64,000 nucleotides of DNA from positions 36,021 to 100,020 of the forward strand of contig JBFMBS010000015.1 in NCBI GenBank assembly GCA_040755055.1. Direction: 5' to 3'. How positions within the stretch are numbered: the first letter of the stretch is position 1; the number at the start of each line of letters is the position of its first letter. Made by a program: the position numbers and the translations under genes. This stretch comes from DYJK01 sp040755055. Its GTDB lineage: Bacteria > Bacteroidota > Ignavibacteria > Ignavibacteriales > Melioribacteraceae. Under the pieces are notes generated by a model. It did no database searches and was not told where the DNA came from. It saw only the letters and a program-made list of their open reading frames with translations. Of the stretch, positions 45,366-54,447 are shown in pieces.

Positions 45366-46628
45366 CTAAAGTGTTGAAGTAAAAGCAACGCCAATTTTAC
45401 ATTCATATGATGGTGATACAGTTGAATAAAATATGTAATAAGTATTTCCAATTTTTCTAAGAAACGGATATCTTATGTCAAAAGGCCATAAATTATATGT
45501 TTCTTCAAAACTAAAAACTGGTGTTTTCCTTTTTGTCCAATTTGTTCCATCATCTGACTCAGCATAGCCAAATTTATCGTACAAACGACTATTTGAATAT
45601 AGCATTTTAAATTTCCCGTTTTCATGTATTACTGTACAAGAAAGAAGCCGCTCCCCCTCCCACGATTCTGTAGCCTCAACAACGGATTTATTACTTTTAT
45701 ACCAAGTATATCCGTCTGTAGAAATAGCAACGCCGATAATATCTGAATTCCCATAGTACAAATAGTAAACCCCGTTGACTTTTAGAATATCGGTAGAGTA
45801 ACCAGTTAAATCAATTTGGTCAACAATTGCTTCAGAACTCTTCATCCAATTTATTCCATCATAGGAAGTTGCTAAACCGATTCTTTTTGAAGGACTACCT
45901 GATTCAGATTGACCGGTGAAGTACATTTTATAAAGGTTACCTTCTTTTATCACCGCTCCGCTATGAACGCCGTAACTATCCCATGAACCCGGTGCACCGG
46001 TCCCGATTACTACTTGTTTAACTATTTGCCAACTTACACCATCTAGTGATTCGGCATAACCAATATCATATTTATCACTACCGTAGCTATTTGAGAACCA
46101 CATTTTAAATTTATTTTCATCAAATAGAACTCTTCCAAAATATAGACCGTATGGTGTATTATTATCTAACTTACTTAGAATCGGATTGCCTGGATTATCT
46201 CTCCAACCAATTTGATTTTCCCAATTAACTTGGATTGTCAATTTGCCCGTTGGTTGTAAGGTTAGTGAGATTGAGGTTAGCTCAACTGATTTTATATAAA
46301 CATCTGTTTCGCCAGCATAAAGGATTACACCGAATTGGTCTGATGCCTCAATTTTTAAATGCCAAGTGCCGGGTATAATATCATAAATTGTTATTTCGGT
46401 TGAAGTGTTGTCGGATATAACAAGATTTCTTGTAATTGGTTTATAATTTTCTCTTGTTAAATATACCGCAATGTTGGTTACACTAATCGGTATTTGTACT
46501 TTATCAAATTTTATACTAACACTCCCCCGATCTTCAGAAAGTTCATTAGGCATATTTGTTCTTGAACAGTTAAACATAGAAATTGTAACTAAGAGCAAAG
46601 CACAAATTGTGATAAATATTTTCTTCAT
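45366..46628 (-). CDS. Lipoprotein with a GH43/GH32-like beta-propeller
   Basis: A 420-residue protein with lipobox SMFNC (Cys 21). After an N-terminal beta domain (about 25-140) come repeats of a motif like G-L-A-x-S-x-D-G-I-N-W followed by K-x-x (ESLDGVSWQ, TSYDGINWM, STDGYTWYK, SDDGTNWTK), each ending in YKMYF or FKMLY, the blades of a five-bladed propeller of the GH43/GH32 superfamily. I start at ATG 46628 with a GGAGGG site just upstream. Catalytic acids are not clearly identifiable, so it may bind rather than cut glycans. Confidence 0.75.
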   Translation of the reverse strand: MKKIFITICALLLVTISMFNCSRTNMPNELSEDRGSVSIKFDKVQIPISVTNIAVYLTRENYKPITRNLVISDNTSTEITIYDIIPGTWHLKIEASDQFGVILYAGETDVYIKSVELTSISLTLQPTGKLTIQVNWENQIGWRDNPGNPILSKLDNNTPYGLYFGRVLFDENKFKMWFSNSYGSDKYDIGYAESLDGVSWQIVKQVVIGTGAPGSWDSYGVHSGAVIKEGNLYKMYFTGQSESGSPSKRIGLATSYDGINWMKSSEAIVDQIDLTGYSTDILKVNGVYYLYYGNSDIIGVAISTDGYTWYKSNKSVVEATESWEGERLLSCTVIHENGKFKMLYSNSRLYDKFGYAESDDGTNWTKRKTPVFSFEETYNLWPFDIRYPFLRKIGNTYYIFYSTVSPSYECKIGVAFTSTL

Positions 46629-46695
46629 ATGCCCTCCGGTTAGTATCTTAAAAAAGGAATTTGGTAAATGCAATTCCTTAAATTAAGTTAAAGAT

Positions 46696-47751
46696 TTATT
46701 TAAGATCGTCATAGTTTAACGGAGTTCCTCGCTTGATCTCTCTTTTTGATTTATTTCCCAATAAATCTTTTAAATATTTTGGATGTAACCCAAACGCTGG
46801 ACGGATTGATTTAATATTGTCTTCTGTAAAAAGTTCACCTTCTTTAATATCCTTAACAGCGAAAAGGGAACGAGAGTGTTCTTTACTTTTTAATACTTTT
46901 TTAGAAAGGAACAATGAAGATTTTCCTAGGGCCTTTTCTGTATATCTTACAGAATCAACCATCTCTTTAAATAAATCAGGAGTGAGAGAAAATTTAGCAT
47001 CGGGACTGAGAATAGTTTTATCGAATATAAGATGTTTTTCAATCATACAAGCCCCAAGTGCTACTGCGGCAATTGGAACTGTAGTTTCTAAAGTGTGATC
47101 AGATAAACCGACCGGTAAGCCAAATTTTTTTCTAATATAGTGAATTGAATTAAGATTAGCGTCTTCAACTGGTGTTGGGTATTCCGAGGTACATTTTAGT
47201 AGGATGATTTGATTGTTATTCATACGCTTGCAAGCATCAATCGCTTCTTGTATATCATCCTCGAGAGCAATTCCGGTTGATATAATGACCGGTTTTCCTT
47301 TTGATGCAGTATATTCAATTAGTGGGATATCGACAATCTCGAAAGATGCAATTTTATAGGCGGGCACGTTCATGTTTTCAAGAAAATCTACAGCACTTTT
47401 ATCAAAGGGAGAAGAAAAGCAAGCCAATCCTAATTCTTCTGCGTACTGTTTGAGTTTTGGCTGCCATTCCCAAGGCGTATAAGCTTTTTGATAGAGTTGG
47501 TAAAGTGTTGTCCCGTCCCATAGTGTCCCCTGGTTAATTTGAAAATATTCATTCTGGCAATCTAATGTTATGGTGTCGGGTGTATAGGTTTGCAATTTGA
47601 TTGCATCCGCTCCACATTCTTTAGCAGCTTTAATTGTTTTAATTGCAATATCAAAATCCTGATTATGATTTGCTGAGAGTTCTGCTACTATAAATGTTGG
47701 AGACTTATCATTGATTGTAAAATTTCCAATTTGGATCGGGGAACTATTCAT
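46696..47751 (-). CDS. pseI: Pseudaminic acid synthase
   Basis: A 351-residue NeuB-family enzyme. The TIM-barrel domain starts FIVAELSANHNQDFDIAIKT; SSPFDKSAVDFLE, LLKCTSEYPTP and GLSDHTLET are the family signatures, and a C-terminal SAF (antifreeze-like) domain (SLFAVKDIKEGELFTEDNIK) is present. The closest pattern is PseI rather than NeuB or LegI, and the whole Pse pathway is here. Family knowledge: it condenses 6-deoxy-AltdiNAc with phosphoenolpyruvate. It starts one base after the acyl carrier protein gene ends. Confidence 0.94.
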   Translation of the reverse strand: MNSSPIQIGNFTINDKSPTFIVAELSANHNQDFDIAIKTIKAAKECGADAIKLQTYTPDTITLDCQNEYFQINQGTLWDGTTLYQLYQKAYTPWEWQPKLKQYAEELGLACFSSPFDKSAVDFLENMNVPAYKIASFEIVDIPLIEYTASKGKPVIISTGIALEDDIQEAIDACKRMNNNQIILLKCTSEYPTPVEDANLNSIHYIRKKFGLPVGLSDHTLETTVPIAAVALGACMIEKHLIFDKTILSPDAKFSLTPDLFKEMVDSVRYTEKALGKSSLFLSKKVLKSKEHSRSLFAVKDIKEGELFTEDNIKSIRPAFGLHPKYLKDLLGNKSKREIKRGTPLNYDDLK

Positions 47752-47752
47752 A

Positions 47753-47986
47753 TTAGACTTTTAGTTTTTCAATTTCGTTTTTGATAGCCCTAACGGATAT
47801 AATATTAGGTACTACGTCTAGCGGAAATTTTATCTTAAATTCTTCCTCTATTTCTAAAATTAGCTTTATATGTTCAAGCGAATCCCAATCTTCTATTAAA
47901 TCTTTAGATGTGTTTAGATTTACATCTTTTTGTTTTAGATTAAAATGTTTTGCTATCAAAAAAATTAGTTTTGAATCTATGGGCAT
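47753..47986 (-). CDS. Acyl carrier protein
   Basis: A 77-residue carrier protein. The phosphopantetheine site is Ser 36 in EDWDSLEHI, and the four-helix pattern is complete (LEIEEEFKIKFP). Its ATG overlaps the end of the FkbH-like gene by one base. Context says it carries the acyl group handled by that enzyme rather than a fatty acid chain. Confidence 0.92.
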   Translation of the reverse strand: MPIDSKLIFLIAKHFNLKQKDVNLNTSKDLIEDWDSLEHIKLILEIEEEFKIKFPLDVVPNIISVRAIKNEIEKLKV

Positions 47987-49671
47987 TACATCTCTCTGTT
48001 AATTTTAATAAAATGTTTATTTATTGTAAATGGAAATTTTATACTCCATTCGTTAGTAGATTGGTTAGTAAAACCATGTTTAGAATAAAAATCTTCAGCC
48101 GGTTCATTTTTTTTTGTTTTTATAAACTCGCCCAGTACAATTGTGACATTAGATTTTGATGCATCTTCAAGAATAGAATTCAATAATGCGGTTTCAGCTT
48201 GGCGACCGATAACCCTACAACTCATTAAGAATGTATCTATAATCCACATTTCTTTTCTTAATTCTATAATTGCAACCAGCACTATTCCGTTATCGCCAAA
48301 TTTATCTATTAAACGAAGAGTATATATTTTGTGGTTATTGTCAGAAAGAAATTTTTTTATTTCTTCTATTGTATATCTTCTTGTTGTAAGATTAAATTGG
48401 TTTGTTTTTTGTGTAAGCTGGGAAACACGTTGAATATGCGAGGGATCATTGATACTAATGTAAGCTAGCATTTCAAGAGAAGATAAATAATCATCTAAAT
48501 TTGTATAGTTTTCTTCCAACTTCTTACGTTGTACATCAGCAATGTGTATTTTATTTCTGTTAAGATCCTCATCAGTCAAAAAAATTGTGTTTAGAGAATC
48601 GACGGAGTTTATCTGGTTTACATAATTTATTGGGCCGTCAATTAGATTAATAACTTCTACTTCGGGTAAATGTTGCCTTACTAATTCACATTCGGCCGGG
48701 TTATCATCAACAAAGACAAGGGAATCCATACCTATATTTAATTCTTCTGCTATAGATCTGATATTTGTAACTTTATCATTCCAATTGATCCTTAAACTTG
48801 AGAAATATTCCTTCCGTAATACCATATCGGGGTGTTTATTTATTACTTCTATTGCATCAGCATAATTATTTTTACTGCATATAGCAAGGAATATCCCTTT
48901 GCGATAATAATTAAAGAGACACTTTTGAAATCGAACATATGCTTCTCCCATGCCGCTGCCACCAAGTTCAATATTTTCCATACCGTCTTGTCCAATAATA
49001 CCACCCCATAAGGTGTTATCTAAATCTACCACTAAACATTTTTTGCGTGGCTTGGTTAGAATAGTGATTATGGAGTAATAGTGCTTAAATAGTTCAAGGT
49101 AAAATGATTTTGCAAAGGGGTTTTTAGCTAAATGAAATATGCGGTAATCAAAAGAATTTTCTCCGCCAAAATTTTTTATTAATCCAGCGTAATCATTTAA
49201 TATAATTTTATCGGGATACATTTTTTTTAATGATAACAGATGTGCATTAAGTAATTGTACAATTTCAAATAGTCCAAATTCTATATTGATATCTAAAGCA
49301 CCCAAATATGCTTTGTTGCGTAAAGTGTAATTCTCAATTACAATTTTTGCATTGTCAAGATTTTCGGTAATAATAGTTATAAGGGAAGTTAGCCTTGATT
49401 TAGTTTCCTCTGTTTTATTTATTCTCTCTTGAATATTAAGCGAAAGGATATCACTGATAAAGTCACCCAGAAGCCATTCAATTTCTAAATGAATTATTAT
49501 GATATCTGGCTTAAAAGAATAGAATAAGCTTTTTTTATCTAAAACCACAAGTTCTTGTGTCCCGTAGTTGTTCCACCAACAATTAACATTTTTTTCTCTT
49601 GATAGGAGAAACTTATCAAAATCTTTTTTGATAAGATCAGCGTTATAACTTGTTAGAAATGCAATATTCAT
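47986..49671 (-). CDS. FkbH-like HAD-family acyl loading enzyme
   Basis: A 561-residue protein. The HAD domain starts at CLVVDLDNTLWGGIIGQDG with Asp 216 and Asp 218, the FkbH signature. Residues 1-200 are the N-terminal domain of longer FkbH forms, and a GNAT-like domain follows the HAD part (about 400-561). Family knowledge: FkbH enzymes take 1,3-bisphosphoglycerate, remove phosphate and load a glyceryl group on an acyl carrier protein. With the ACP gene directly after it, that reaction is the best guess here. Overlaps the VOC gene by four bases. Confidence 0.88.
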   Translation of the reverse strand: MNIAFLTSYNADLIKKDFDKFLLSREKNVNCWWNNYGTQELVVLDKKSLFYSFKPDIIIIHLEIEWLLGDFISDILSLNIQERINKTEETKSRLTSLITIITENLDNAKIVIENYTLRNKAYLGALDINIEFGLFEIVQLLNAHLLSLKKMYPDKIILNDYAGLIKNFGGENSFDYRIFHLAKNPFAKSFYLELFKHYYSIITILTKPRKKCLVVDLDNTLWGGIIGQDGMENIELGGSGMGEAYVRFQKCLFNYYRKGIFLAICSKNNYADAIEVINKHPDMVLRKEYFSSLRINWNDKVTNIRSIAEELNIGMDSLVFVDDNPAECELVRQHLPEVEVINLIDGPINYVNQINSVDSLNTIFLTDEDLNRNKIHIADVQRKKLEENYTNLDDYLSSLEMLAYISINDPSHIQRVSQLTQKTNQFNLTTRRYTIEEIKKFLSDNNHKIYTLRLIDKFGDNGIVLVAIIELRKEMWIIDTFLMSCRVIGRQAETALLNSILEDASKSNVTIVLGEFIKTKKNEPAEDFYSKHGFTNQSTNEWSIKFPFTINKHFIKINREM

Positions 49672-50072
49672 TGTTTTTGTAGTAGTTCAATTAAATAATT
49701 TTCATCTTTCGACATTAAGAAAGCAACTTTTCTTCCTTCAAAAGCTACCGCTGGTGTTGGCGGCATTGTGATGAAATAATTGTTGTTTCTTAATCGCTCA
49801 CATTCTATTTCTAGATTATCAACCTCAAAACAAAGATGGTGTAATGATTGTCCGAATTTTTGCAAATAATTACTAACCGGGGAATTTTCCTTTAATGGTT
49901 CTACAAGTTCTAAATAAATTTTATTGTTAAGATTTATAAATGCAACTCGAACACCAATGTTGTAATCATTATAGATTTGTGATATTTCTTTGTAGCCCAG
50001 TGTATCCATGAAAAACTTCGAGTAATGTTTTTCGATATTTTTAACAATAAGACCTACATGATGGATTATCAT
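49668..50072 (-). CDS. VOC superfamily protein (glyoxalase/epimerase-like)
   Basis: A 134-residue protein with the paired beta-alpha-beta-beta-beta fold of VOC proteins. Likely metal ligands are His 4 or 5 (MIIHHVGLIV), Glu in LELVEPL, and His near LHHLCFEV. It resembles methylmalonyl-CoA epimerase, so an acyl-thioester substrate such as the carrier-bound group made by FkbH is plausible. It overlaps that gene by four bases and follows pseH by one base. Confidence 0.83.
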   Translation of the reverse strand: MIIHHVGLIVKNIEKHYSKFFMDTLGYKEISQIYNDYNIGVRVAFINLNNKIYLELVEPLKENSPVSNYLQKFGQSLHHLCFEVDNLEIECERLRNNNYFITMPPTPAVAFEGRKVAFLMSKDENYLIELLQKQ

Positions 50073-50073
50073 A

Positions 50074-50649
50074 CTACCTTCTATAAAATTTTAACAACTT
50101 TTCAATTTCTTTCGAGGCTTCAAAGAATTCCCCTTTTAATATAGACATTAGAACTACATCAGTATAAGATTTTTTTTCTTTGTAATGCCGTCTTAACACA
50201 CCATCTGTTTTGAAGCCAAATTTATTATGAATATTAATTACCTTATTATTATAGGAAAGCGTTTGACAATAAACTTTATTCATTTTCAGTTTTTCAAAAG
50301 CGTATTTTAATATCATATATTCTGCTTCTACAGCAAAACCACCCATCCTAAAAGAAGTTTCTCCGATATAATACCCCCAATCGCAATGAAAATTCTTTCT
50401 ATCAATTTGCATAAGATTAATAGCTCCGATAGGAGTGGAATTTTTATTCTCTATTATAATGAATTGCTTCCGGGATTTGTCTTTTTTCGATTTTTCAAAC
50501 CATTTTTTTTGTTTTGTTAATGTATACCTTCCGCGATCAAAAAGCATATTCGATACATTTAGATCATTTCTCCATCTGACCATCAATGCTAAATGACTCT
50601 CGTTAACCGGAATGAATGAAATTAAATTTCCTTTTAATACAATTCTCAT
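50074..50649 (-). CDS. pseH: PseH-like N-acetyltransferase
   Basis: A 191-residue GNAT enzyme of the RimJ/PseH type: MVRWRNDLNVSNMLFDRGRY, then GYYIGETSFRMGGFAVEAEY with the acetyl-CoA loop, then a C-terminal NKFGFKTDGVLRRHYKEKKS segment common to PseH. Family knowledge: PseH acetylates the 4-amino group of UDP-4-amino-4,6-dideoxy-AltNAc, step three of pseudaminic acid synthesis. ATGA overlap with the upstream methyltransferase gene. Confidence 0.88.
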   Translation of the reverse strand: MRIVLKGNLISFIPVNESHLALMVRWRNDLNVSNMLFDRGRYTLTKQKKWFEKSKKDKSRKQFIIIENKNSTPIGAINLMQIDRKNFHCDWGYYIGETSFRMGGFAVEAEYMILKYAFEKLKMNKVYCQTLSYNNKVINIHNKFGFKTDGVLRRHYKEKKSYTDVVLMSILKGEFFEASKEIEKLLKFYRR

Positions 50650-51530
50650 TTTATCCTTAAAAAAACAGTTAAGTTTCTACCGAGCCCGATATTTCCAAGT
50701 GTTGATAATAAATTTATGGTTTCATTTATATTTAATTTGCAGAGTAAATTTACAAAATCAATCCTGGAAAAATGTGCTTGTTTACCCTTAAATCGTTCAT
50801 TTATATAATTAGAATGATTATTTAGCAAGAACAAATCAATAGGAAAATCTGCTAATATTTGTAATGGTAGATATCCTAATCTTGTTGAAAGTCTAAGGAA
50901 TGATTTTTTGTTGAAGTAGGAAATATGGTCTGGGGAAGTGATCCAGAATTCTTTCTGAATCTTATTTTTATTCAATAACAATTTGTGTAATGGAGAAAAA
51001 TCATTAGGGAATGTTATACATAGAACGCCATCATTAGTTAATATTCTTTTAATTGATATTAATAATTTCTCTGGTTCTAAAACATGCTCAATCATGTTTG
51101 TCATATTAACGATATCGTATTTTTTCTTGTTTTTAATAGAATTAGATATGAATTCATCTAAAGACAATTGTGTAAAAAATCTAAGCATACTTTTGTTGAA
51201 AGTATTAATTCCATAAGAAGAATAATCAATACCAATAACTTTACATCCTACGCTGTGAAAATGTTTCAATGCCCAACCCTCACCGCAACCCAAATCAAGA
51301 AATGTTTTTCCGGTTAATTCACCATTTAGAATTTTAATTAAGCAAAGTTCCATTATTCTGAGATTATTATGGAGATACCTAATTTCTTCATCGGAATATT
51401 TTTTGCTATACGATCCTTTACTTTGTTGGAAATATATATCTTCATAATATTTCTTCAGCTCTCCGGGAGTTGGTTTATTAGTGAGTTGTCGGTATTCTCC
51501 ATTTTTTTTTGTTTTTGAAATATTTGTCAT
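50646..51530 (-). CDS. SAM-dependent methyltransferase (class I)
   Basis: A 294-residue protein. The SAM-binding loop is FLDLGCGEGW (about 78-87), then VIGIDYSSYGI for the acidic loop and VNMTNMIEHVLEPE for motif III. It belongs to the Methyltransf_23-like group often found in glycan clusters. With FkbH and ACP in the same operon it may methylate the acyl decoration or the sugar. Overlaps pseH by four bases and follows pseG by 11. Confidence 0.85.
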   Translation of the reverse strand: MTNISKTKKNGEYRQLTNKPTPGELKKYYEDIYFQQSKGSYSKKYSDEEIRYLHNNLRIMELCLIKILNGELTGKTFLDLGCGEGWALKHFHSVGCKVIGIDYSSYGINTFNKSMLRFFTQLSLDEFISNSIKNKKKYDIVNMTNMIEHVLEPEKLLISIKRILTNDGVLCITFPNDFSPLHKLLLNKNKIQKEFWITSPDHISYFNKKSFLRLSTRLGYLPLQILADFPIDLFLLNNHSNYINERFKGKQAHFSRIDFVNLLCKLNINETINLLSTLGNIGLGRNLTVFLRIK

Positions 51531-51541
51531 AATACTATAGA

Positions 51542-52525
51542 CTAAAATTTTAGCAACAACAATGAAATAATTGATCGCGCTCCCTGACCATTAATGTTTG
51601 ACTCGCCGGCGTAACTTAATTTCTTTCTTATTTTAACCGAGGATAAGATATTGATTTGTCCAATTATTTTTCTAAGTAGATTTATATCATTGTAAAAAAT
51701 CGGATCGATCAAAAATCCTTTTTTCTTCCATCCAAGTATATTGTTTTTTTGGTTGTCTGCCACAGCAATTGCAATGGTTGGTGTACCGGTTACAGCTAAT
51801 TCGTAAAGTGTTTGTCCGGCAGCAGAAATGGCAATGTCAGAATTTAACATTAATTCCATCATTTGTTTGGCGTCGATAGAATGCCATACGGTTACATTCG
51901 CGGATTTTGAAATTTTGTCTTCTAAATTCTTATTGTTCCCGAGTACAACATTAACTTTTATCCGGGGAAAGATTTCTTCTAAAGTTTTTAAAGTTGGCAA
52001 CGTTAAATCCTTAACATCTTGTCCGCCGTAGGTAATAAGAATGGAAGAAATATCTTGATTTATTTTTCTATGCGGTTGATTCCAAAATTCTTTTCTGATT
52101 GGAATGAATTTAGCCCCGAGCAGATATTCTTTCCCGGCTTCTTTTTTGTACGGTAAAATCTCTGCATTTATAGTGCCGTTAAGAATTATTCCGTTTGGGT
52201 AATCCATCCGGAGATTATCATCGAGGAACAATGAAATTTTGGAAAGCCTGGAAAAATTATTATAGTGGTCAATACCGCCAATGTATGAATCAATAATCAA
52301 TACATCAGAATTTTTTATTTCTCCGGCAAGTTTAGTGGGATATTTTATCCAATCAATAATTTTTAATTGGGTATCAGGCGCAAACAATTTTGATGCTTCA
52401 TCACCGTTAATATATAGTGTTGGAAAGATATTTCTTTCTTCAAATGCTTGGTAAAGTGAAAGACAGCGTGTTATATGTCCATAGCCCGTACTTTGAAAGC
52501 CTTCCGTAACAATAGAAATTTTCAT
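51542..52525 (-). CDS. pseG: PseG UDP-sugar hydrolase
   Basis: A 327-residue GT-B fold protein. TEGFQSTGYGHITRCLSLY is the PseG N-terminus with the catalytic His in GYGHITR; ISAAGQTLYELAVTGTPTIA is the UDP-binding C-terminal domain. Family knowledge: PseG splits UDP from 6-deoxy-AltdiNAc so that PseI can use the free sugar. Overlaps pseC by four bases. Confidence 0.93.
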   Translation of the reverse strand: MKISIVTEGFQSTGYGHITRCLSLYQAFEERNIFPTLYINGDEASKLFAPDTQLKIIDWIKYPTKLAGEIKNSDVLIIDSYIGGIDHYNNFSRLSKISLFLDDNLRMDYPNGIILNGTINAEILPYKKEAGKEYLLGAKFIPIRKEFWNQPHRKINQDISSILITYGGQDVKDLTLPTLKTLEEIFPRIKVNVVLGNNKNLEDKISKSANVTVWHSIDAKQMMELMLNSDIAISAAGQTLYELAVTGTPTIAIAVADNQKNNILGWKKKGFLIDPIFYNDINLLRKIIGQINILSSVKIRKKLSYAGESNINGQGARSIISLLLLKF

Positions 52526-53709
52526 TTTGCCTTTTCTACTGTTTCAATGATTGCACCGGTGATGTATTCCAAATCTTCATTTGTTAATGTTGGATACATC
52601 GGGATCGAAACTTCTTGTTCGTAAAATTTTTCTGCAACCGGAAAATCCCCCGGCCTAAATCCGAAATTATTTCTGTAAAAAGGTTGAAGATGAACCGGTA
52701 TATAATGAACTTGTCCGAGTATTCTTTGCTCTTTCAGTTTTGCAAAAAGTTCTTTCTTGGAAATTTTCAACCTATCAAATTTTATTTGTAGCGGATAAAG
52801 ATGATAAGCATGTTTAACATTTTTCGAAACATGCGGATGAGTGAAAAAATCATTCGTTGAAAAAATTGAATCGTAATATTTTGCAATCTCTCTTCTGCGT
52901 GCAACAAACTTATCAAGTTTTGAAAGCTGACTGATTCCGAGCGCACATTGCAAATCGGTGATGCGGTAGTTAAAGCCTACATCATGCATTTCGTAATACC
53001 ACGGACCGTCATTCTTTTCAAGAATTGTTTCGTCTTTTGTCATTCCGTGCGTGCGGAATATTTTTATTTTCTTATTGAGAATTTCGTCATTGGTAAGGAC
53101 AGCGCCTCCTTCGCCGGTTGTTATATGTTTTACCGGATGAAAACTTAAGTTAACAGCGTTGGCAAATTTTGCAGCGTATTGAATATCGTCGTTGTATTCT
53201 GCACCGAGCGAGTGGCAGAAATCGTTCACAAGCTGAAAGTTGTATTTCTCTTTTAAATTTTTCAGAGCGCTCCAATCGCACGGATGTCCGGCGTAATCAA
53301 CTGCAACAACGGCTTTTACTTTTTTGTTTTGCGATGCATAAAATTTTAGTTTGTCTTCAAGTTTTTCTGGATCGATAGTGTACGATGCAGAATCGATGTC
53401 GGCAAAATCGACATTCGCGCCGGCGTAAATTGCACAGTTCGCACTCGCAAGAAAAGTTATCGGCGATGTAATTACGATATCATCTTTTTTCCATCCCAGT
53501 GCTAGAGCAATTAAATGAAGACATGCAGTTCCGTTAGCAGCAACAGAAGCAAATTCACTTCCGAATTTTTCACACAGTGCCTTTTCGAATTTTTGAATCG
53601 TCGGACCTTGAGTCATCCAATCGCTTTTAAGTGCTTCAACAACGGCGTTTATATCATCTTGATCGATTGTTTGTTTGCCGTAACTATAAATTCTAGTGGC
53701 AGTATTCAT
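52522..53709 (-). CDS. pseC: PseC aminotransferase
   Basis: A 395-residue DegT/DnrJ-type PLP enzyme. The cofactor lysine is Lys 194 in SFHPVKHITTGEGG, and the start is MNTATRIYSYGKQTI. I choose ATG 53709, whose ATGA overlaps the stop of the small upstream gene, over a Met three codons earlier. Family knowledge: it transfers an amino group to the 4-keto sugar made by PseB. Translationally coupled to the small ORF upstream and to pseG downstream. Confidence 0.93.
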   Translation of the reverse strand: MNTATRIYSYGKQTIDQDDINAVVEALKSDWMTQGPTIQKFEKALCEKFGSEFASVAANGTACLHLIALALGWKKDDIVITSPITFLASANCAIYAGANVDFADIDSASYTIDPEKLEDKLKFYASQNKKVKAVVAVDYAGHPCDWSALKNLKEKYNFQLVNDFCHSLGAEYNDDIQYAAKFANAVNLSFHPVKHITTGEGGAVLTNDEILNKKIKIFRTHGMTKDETILEKNDGPWYYEMHDVGFNYRITDLQCALGISQLSKLDKFVARRREIAKYYDSIFSTNDFFTHPHVSKNVKHAYHLYPLQIKFDRLKISKKELFAKLKEQRILGQVHYIPVHLQPFYRNNFGFRPGDFPVAEKFYEQEVSIPMYPTLTNEDLEYITGAIIETVEKAK

Positions 53710-53885
53710 TTTGCCCAAACTCTATAATAATATTTAATTTTTTTATGAGGGTTATTTTTTCTAAACTCAAGATCTATTTCTTGCAAAGCGCAAATAACTT
53801 TGAACTTATCTTCGAAAGTTGCTTTAGCGCTAGAGAGATGGTACTTAATTTTGCTTTCGGCAATTTTCCCTATAACTTTACTCAT
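53706..53885 (-). CDS. Small basic protein, possible partner of the nucleotidyltransferase
   Basis: A 59-residue protein (MSKVIGKIAESKIKYHLSSA...). The ATG at 53885 overlaps the stop of the upstream nucleotidyltransferase gene (ATGAGTAA), and its own stop overlaps the pseC start. It is rich in Lys and helix-forming residues, ending in YYYRVWAK. No family recognised. The tight coupling on both sides shows it is translated; it may be the partner of a toxin-like nucleotidyltransferase or a structural peptide of the Pse operon. Confidence 0.6.
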   Translation of the reverse strand: MSKVIGKIAESKIKYHLSSAKATFEDKFKVICALQEIDLEFRKNNPHKKIKYYYRVWAK

Positions 53886-54390
53886 CGATATATTTTTTCT
53901 TGAATAATTCATATTTCTCACCGAGGTGATGATTGTTTAATATTTTCTCAAAAACAGATTGTGAGTAATTGGCTTGGTTAAAGAATAGTAGAAGTCGTTC
54001 TCTATCTTTGCTTCTATTTGTTTGAAGCATTATTGCCATCAGATATTCTGGCCTTATAATAAATGTCTTTGTATCAAAGATCGTGATTTCATCAGCATTA
54101 TTAACAGCTTCTTCTATCAAAAGATTGTATTCAGGTAAAAATTGTACCGGAATATTTTCAATAATAATATGCTCTTCTTTGACTTCATAATTATTTAGTC
54201 TTGCCCACTCATAAATTTCTGTTAGCGGAGCCAAATTATTTTTTGCTGATCTAATCCGAATAATTATATCAAGATCATAAGTAACCGAGGGCTCTATATA
54301 ATAAAAATGTGCAATGCCGCCGCCAATGGCGTATTTTTCTATTACCCGTAACTCGACCAATTTATTTAACTGCTCTAAGGTTTTTTTCAT
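53878..54390 (-). CDS. Nucleotidyltransferase-fold protein (AbiEii-like)
   Basis: A 170-residue protein. The motif AIGGGIAHFYYIEPSVTYDL followed by DIII is the minimal nucleotidyltransferase pattern (GG-x9-D-x-D) of the AbiEii/DUF6036-type group; a third acidic site could lie in VQFLPEY. The C-terminal half is helical. Family knowledge: such proteins are often toxins of two-gene defence systems or modify other substrates with nucleotides. Here it is inside the pse operon, upstream of a small coupled ORF, which is unusual. Confidence 0.7.
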   Translation of the reverse strand: MKKTLEQLNKLVELRVIEKYAIGGGIAHFYYIEPSVTYDLDIIIRIRSAKNNLAPLTEIYEWARLNNYEVKEEHIIIENIPVQFLPEYNLLIEEAVNNADEITIFDTKTFIIRPEYLMAIMLQTNRSKDRERLLLFFNQANYSQSVFEKILNNHHLGEKYELFKKKYIDE

Positions 54391-54447
54391 TGTGCTGCAA
54401 TGTATAAACTATTCATAGTTTTTTAACTTTGCGCTCGTACTTGTAAA

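Noticed and set aside
47753..49671. A polyketide or nonribosomal peptide cluster, suggested by FkbH and ACP
   Set aside because: No ketosynthase, adenylation or condensation domain is present in the neighbourhood; the genes are coupled to pse genes.
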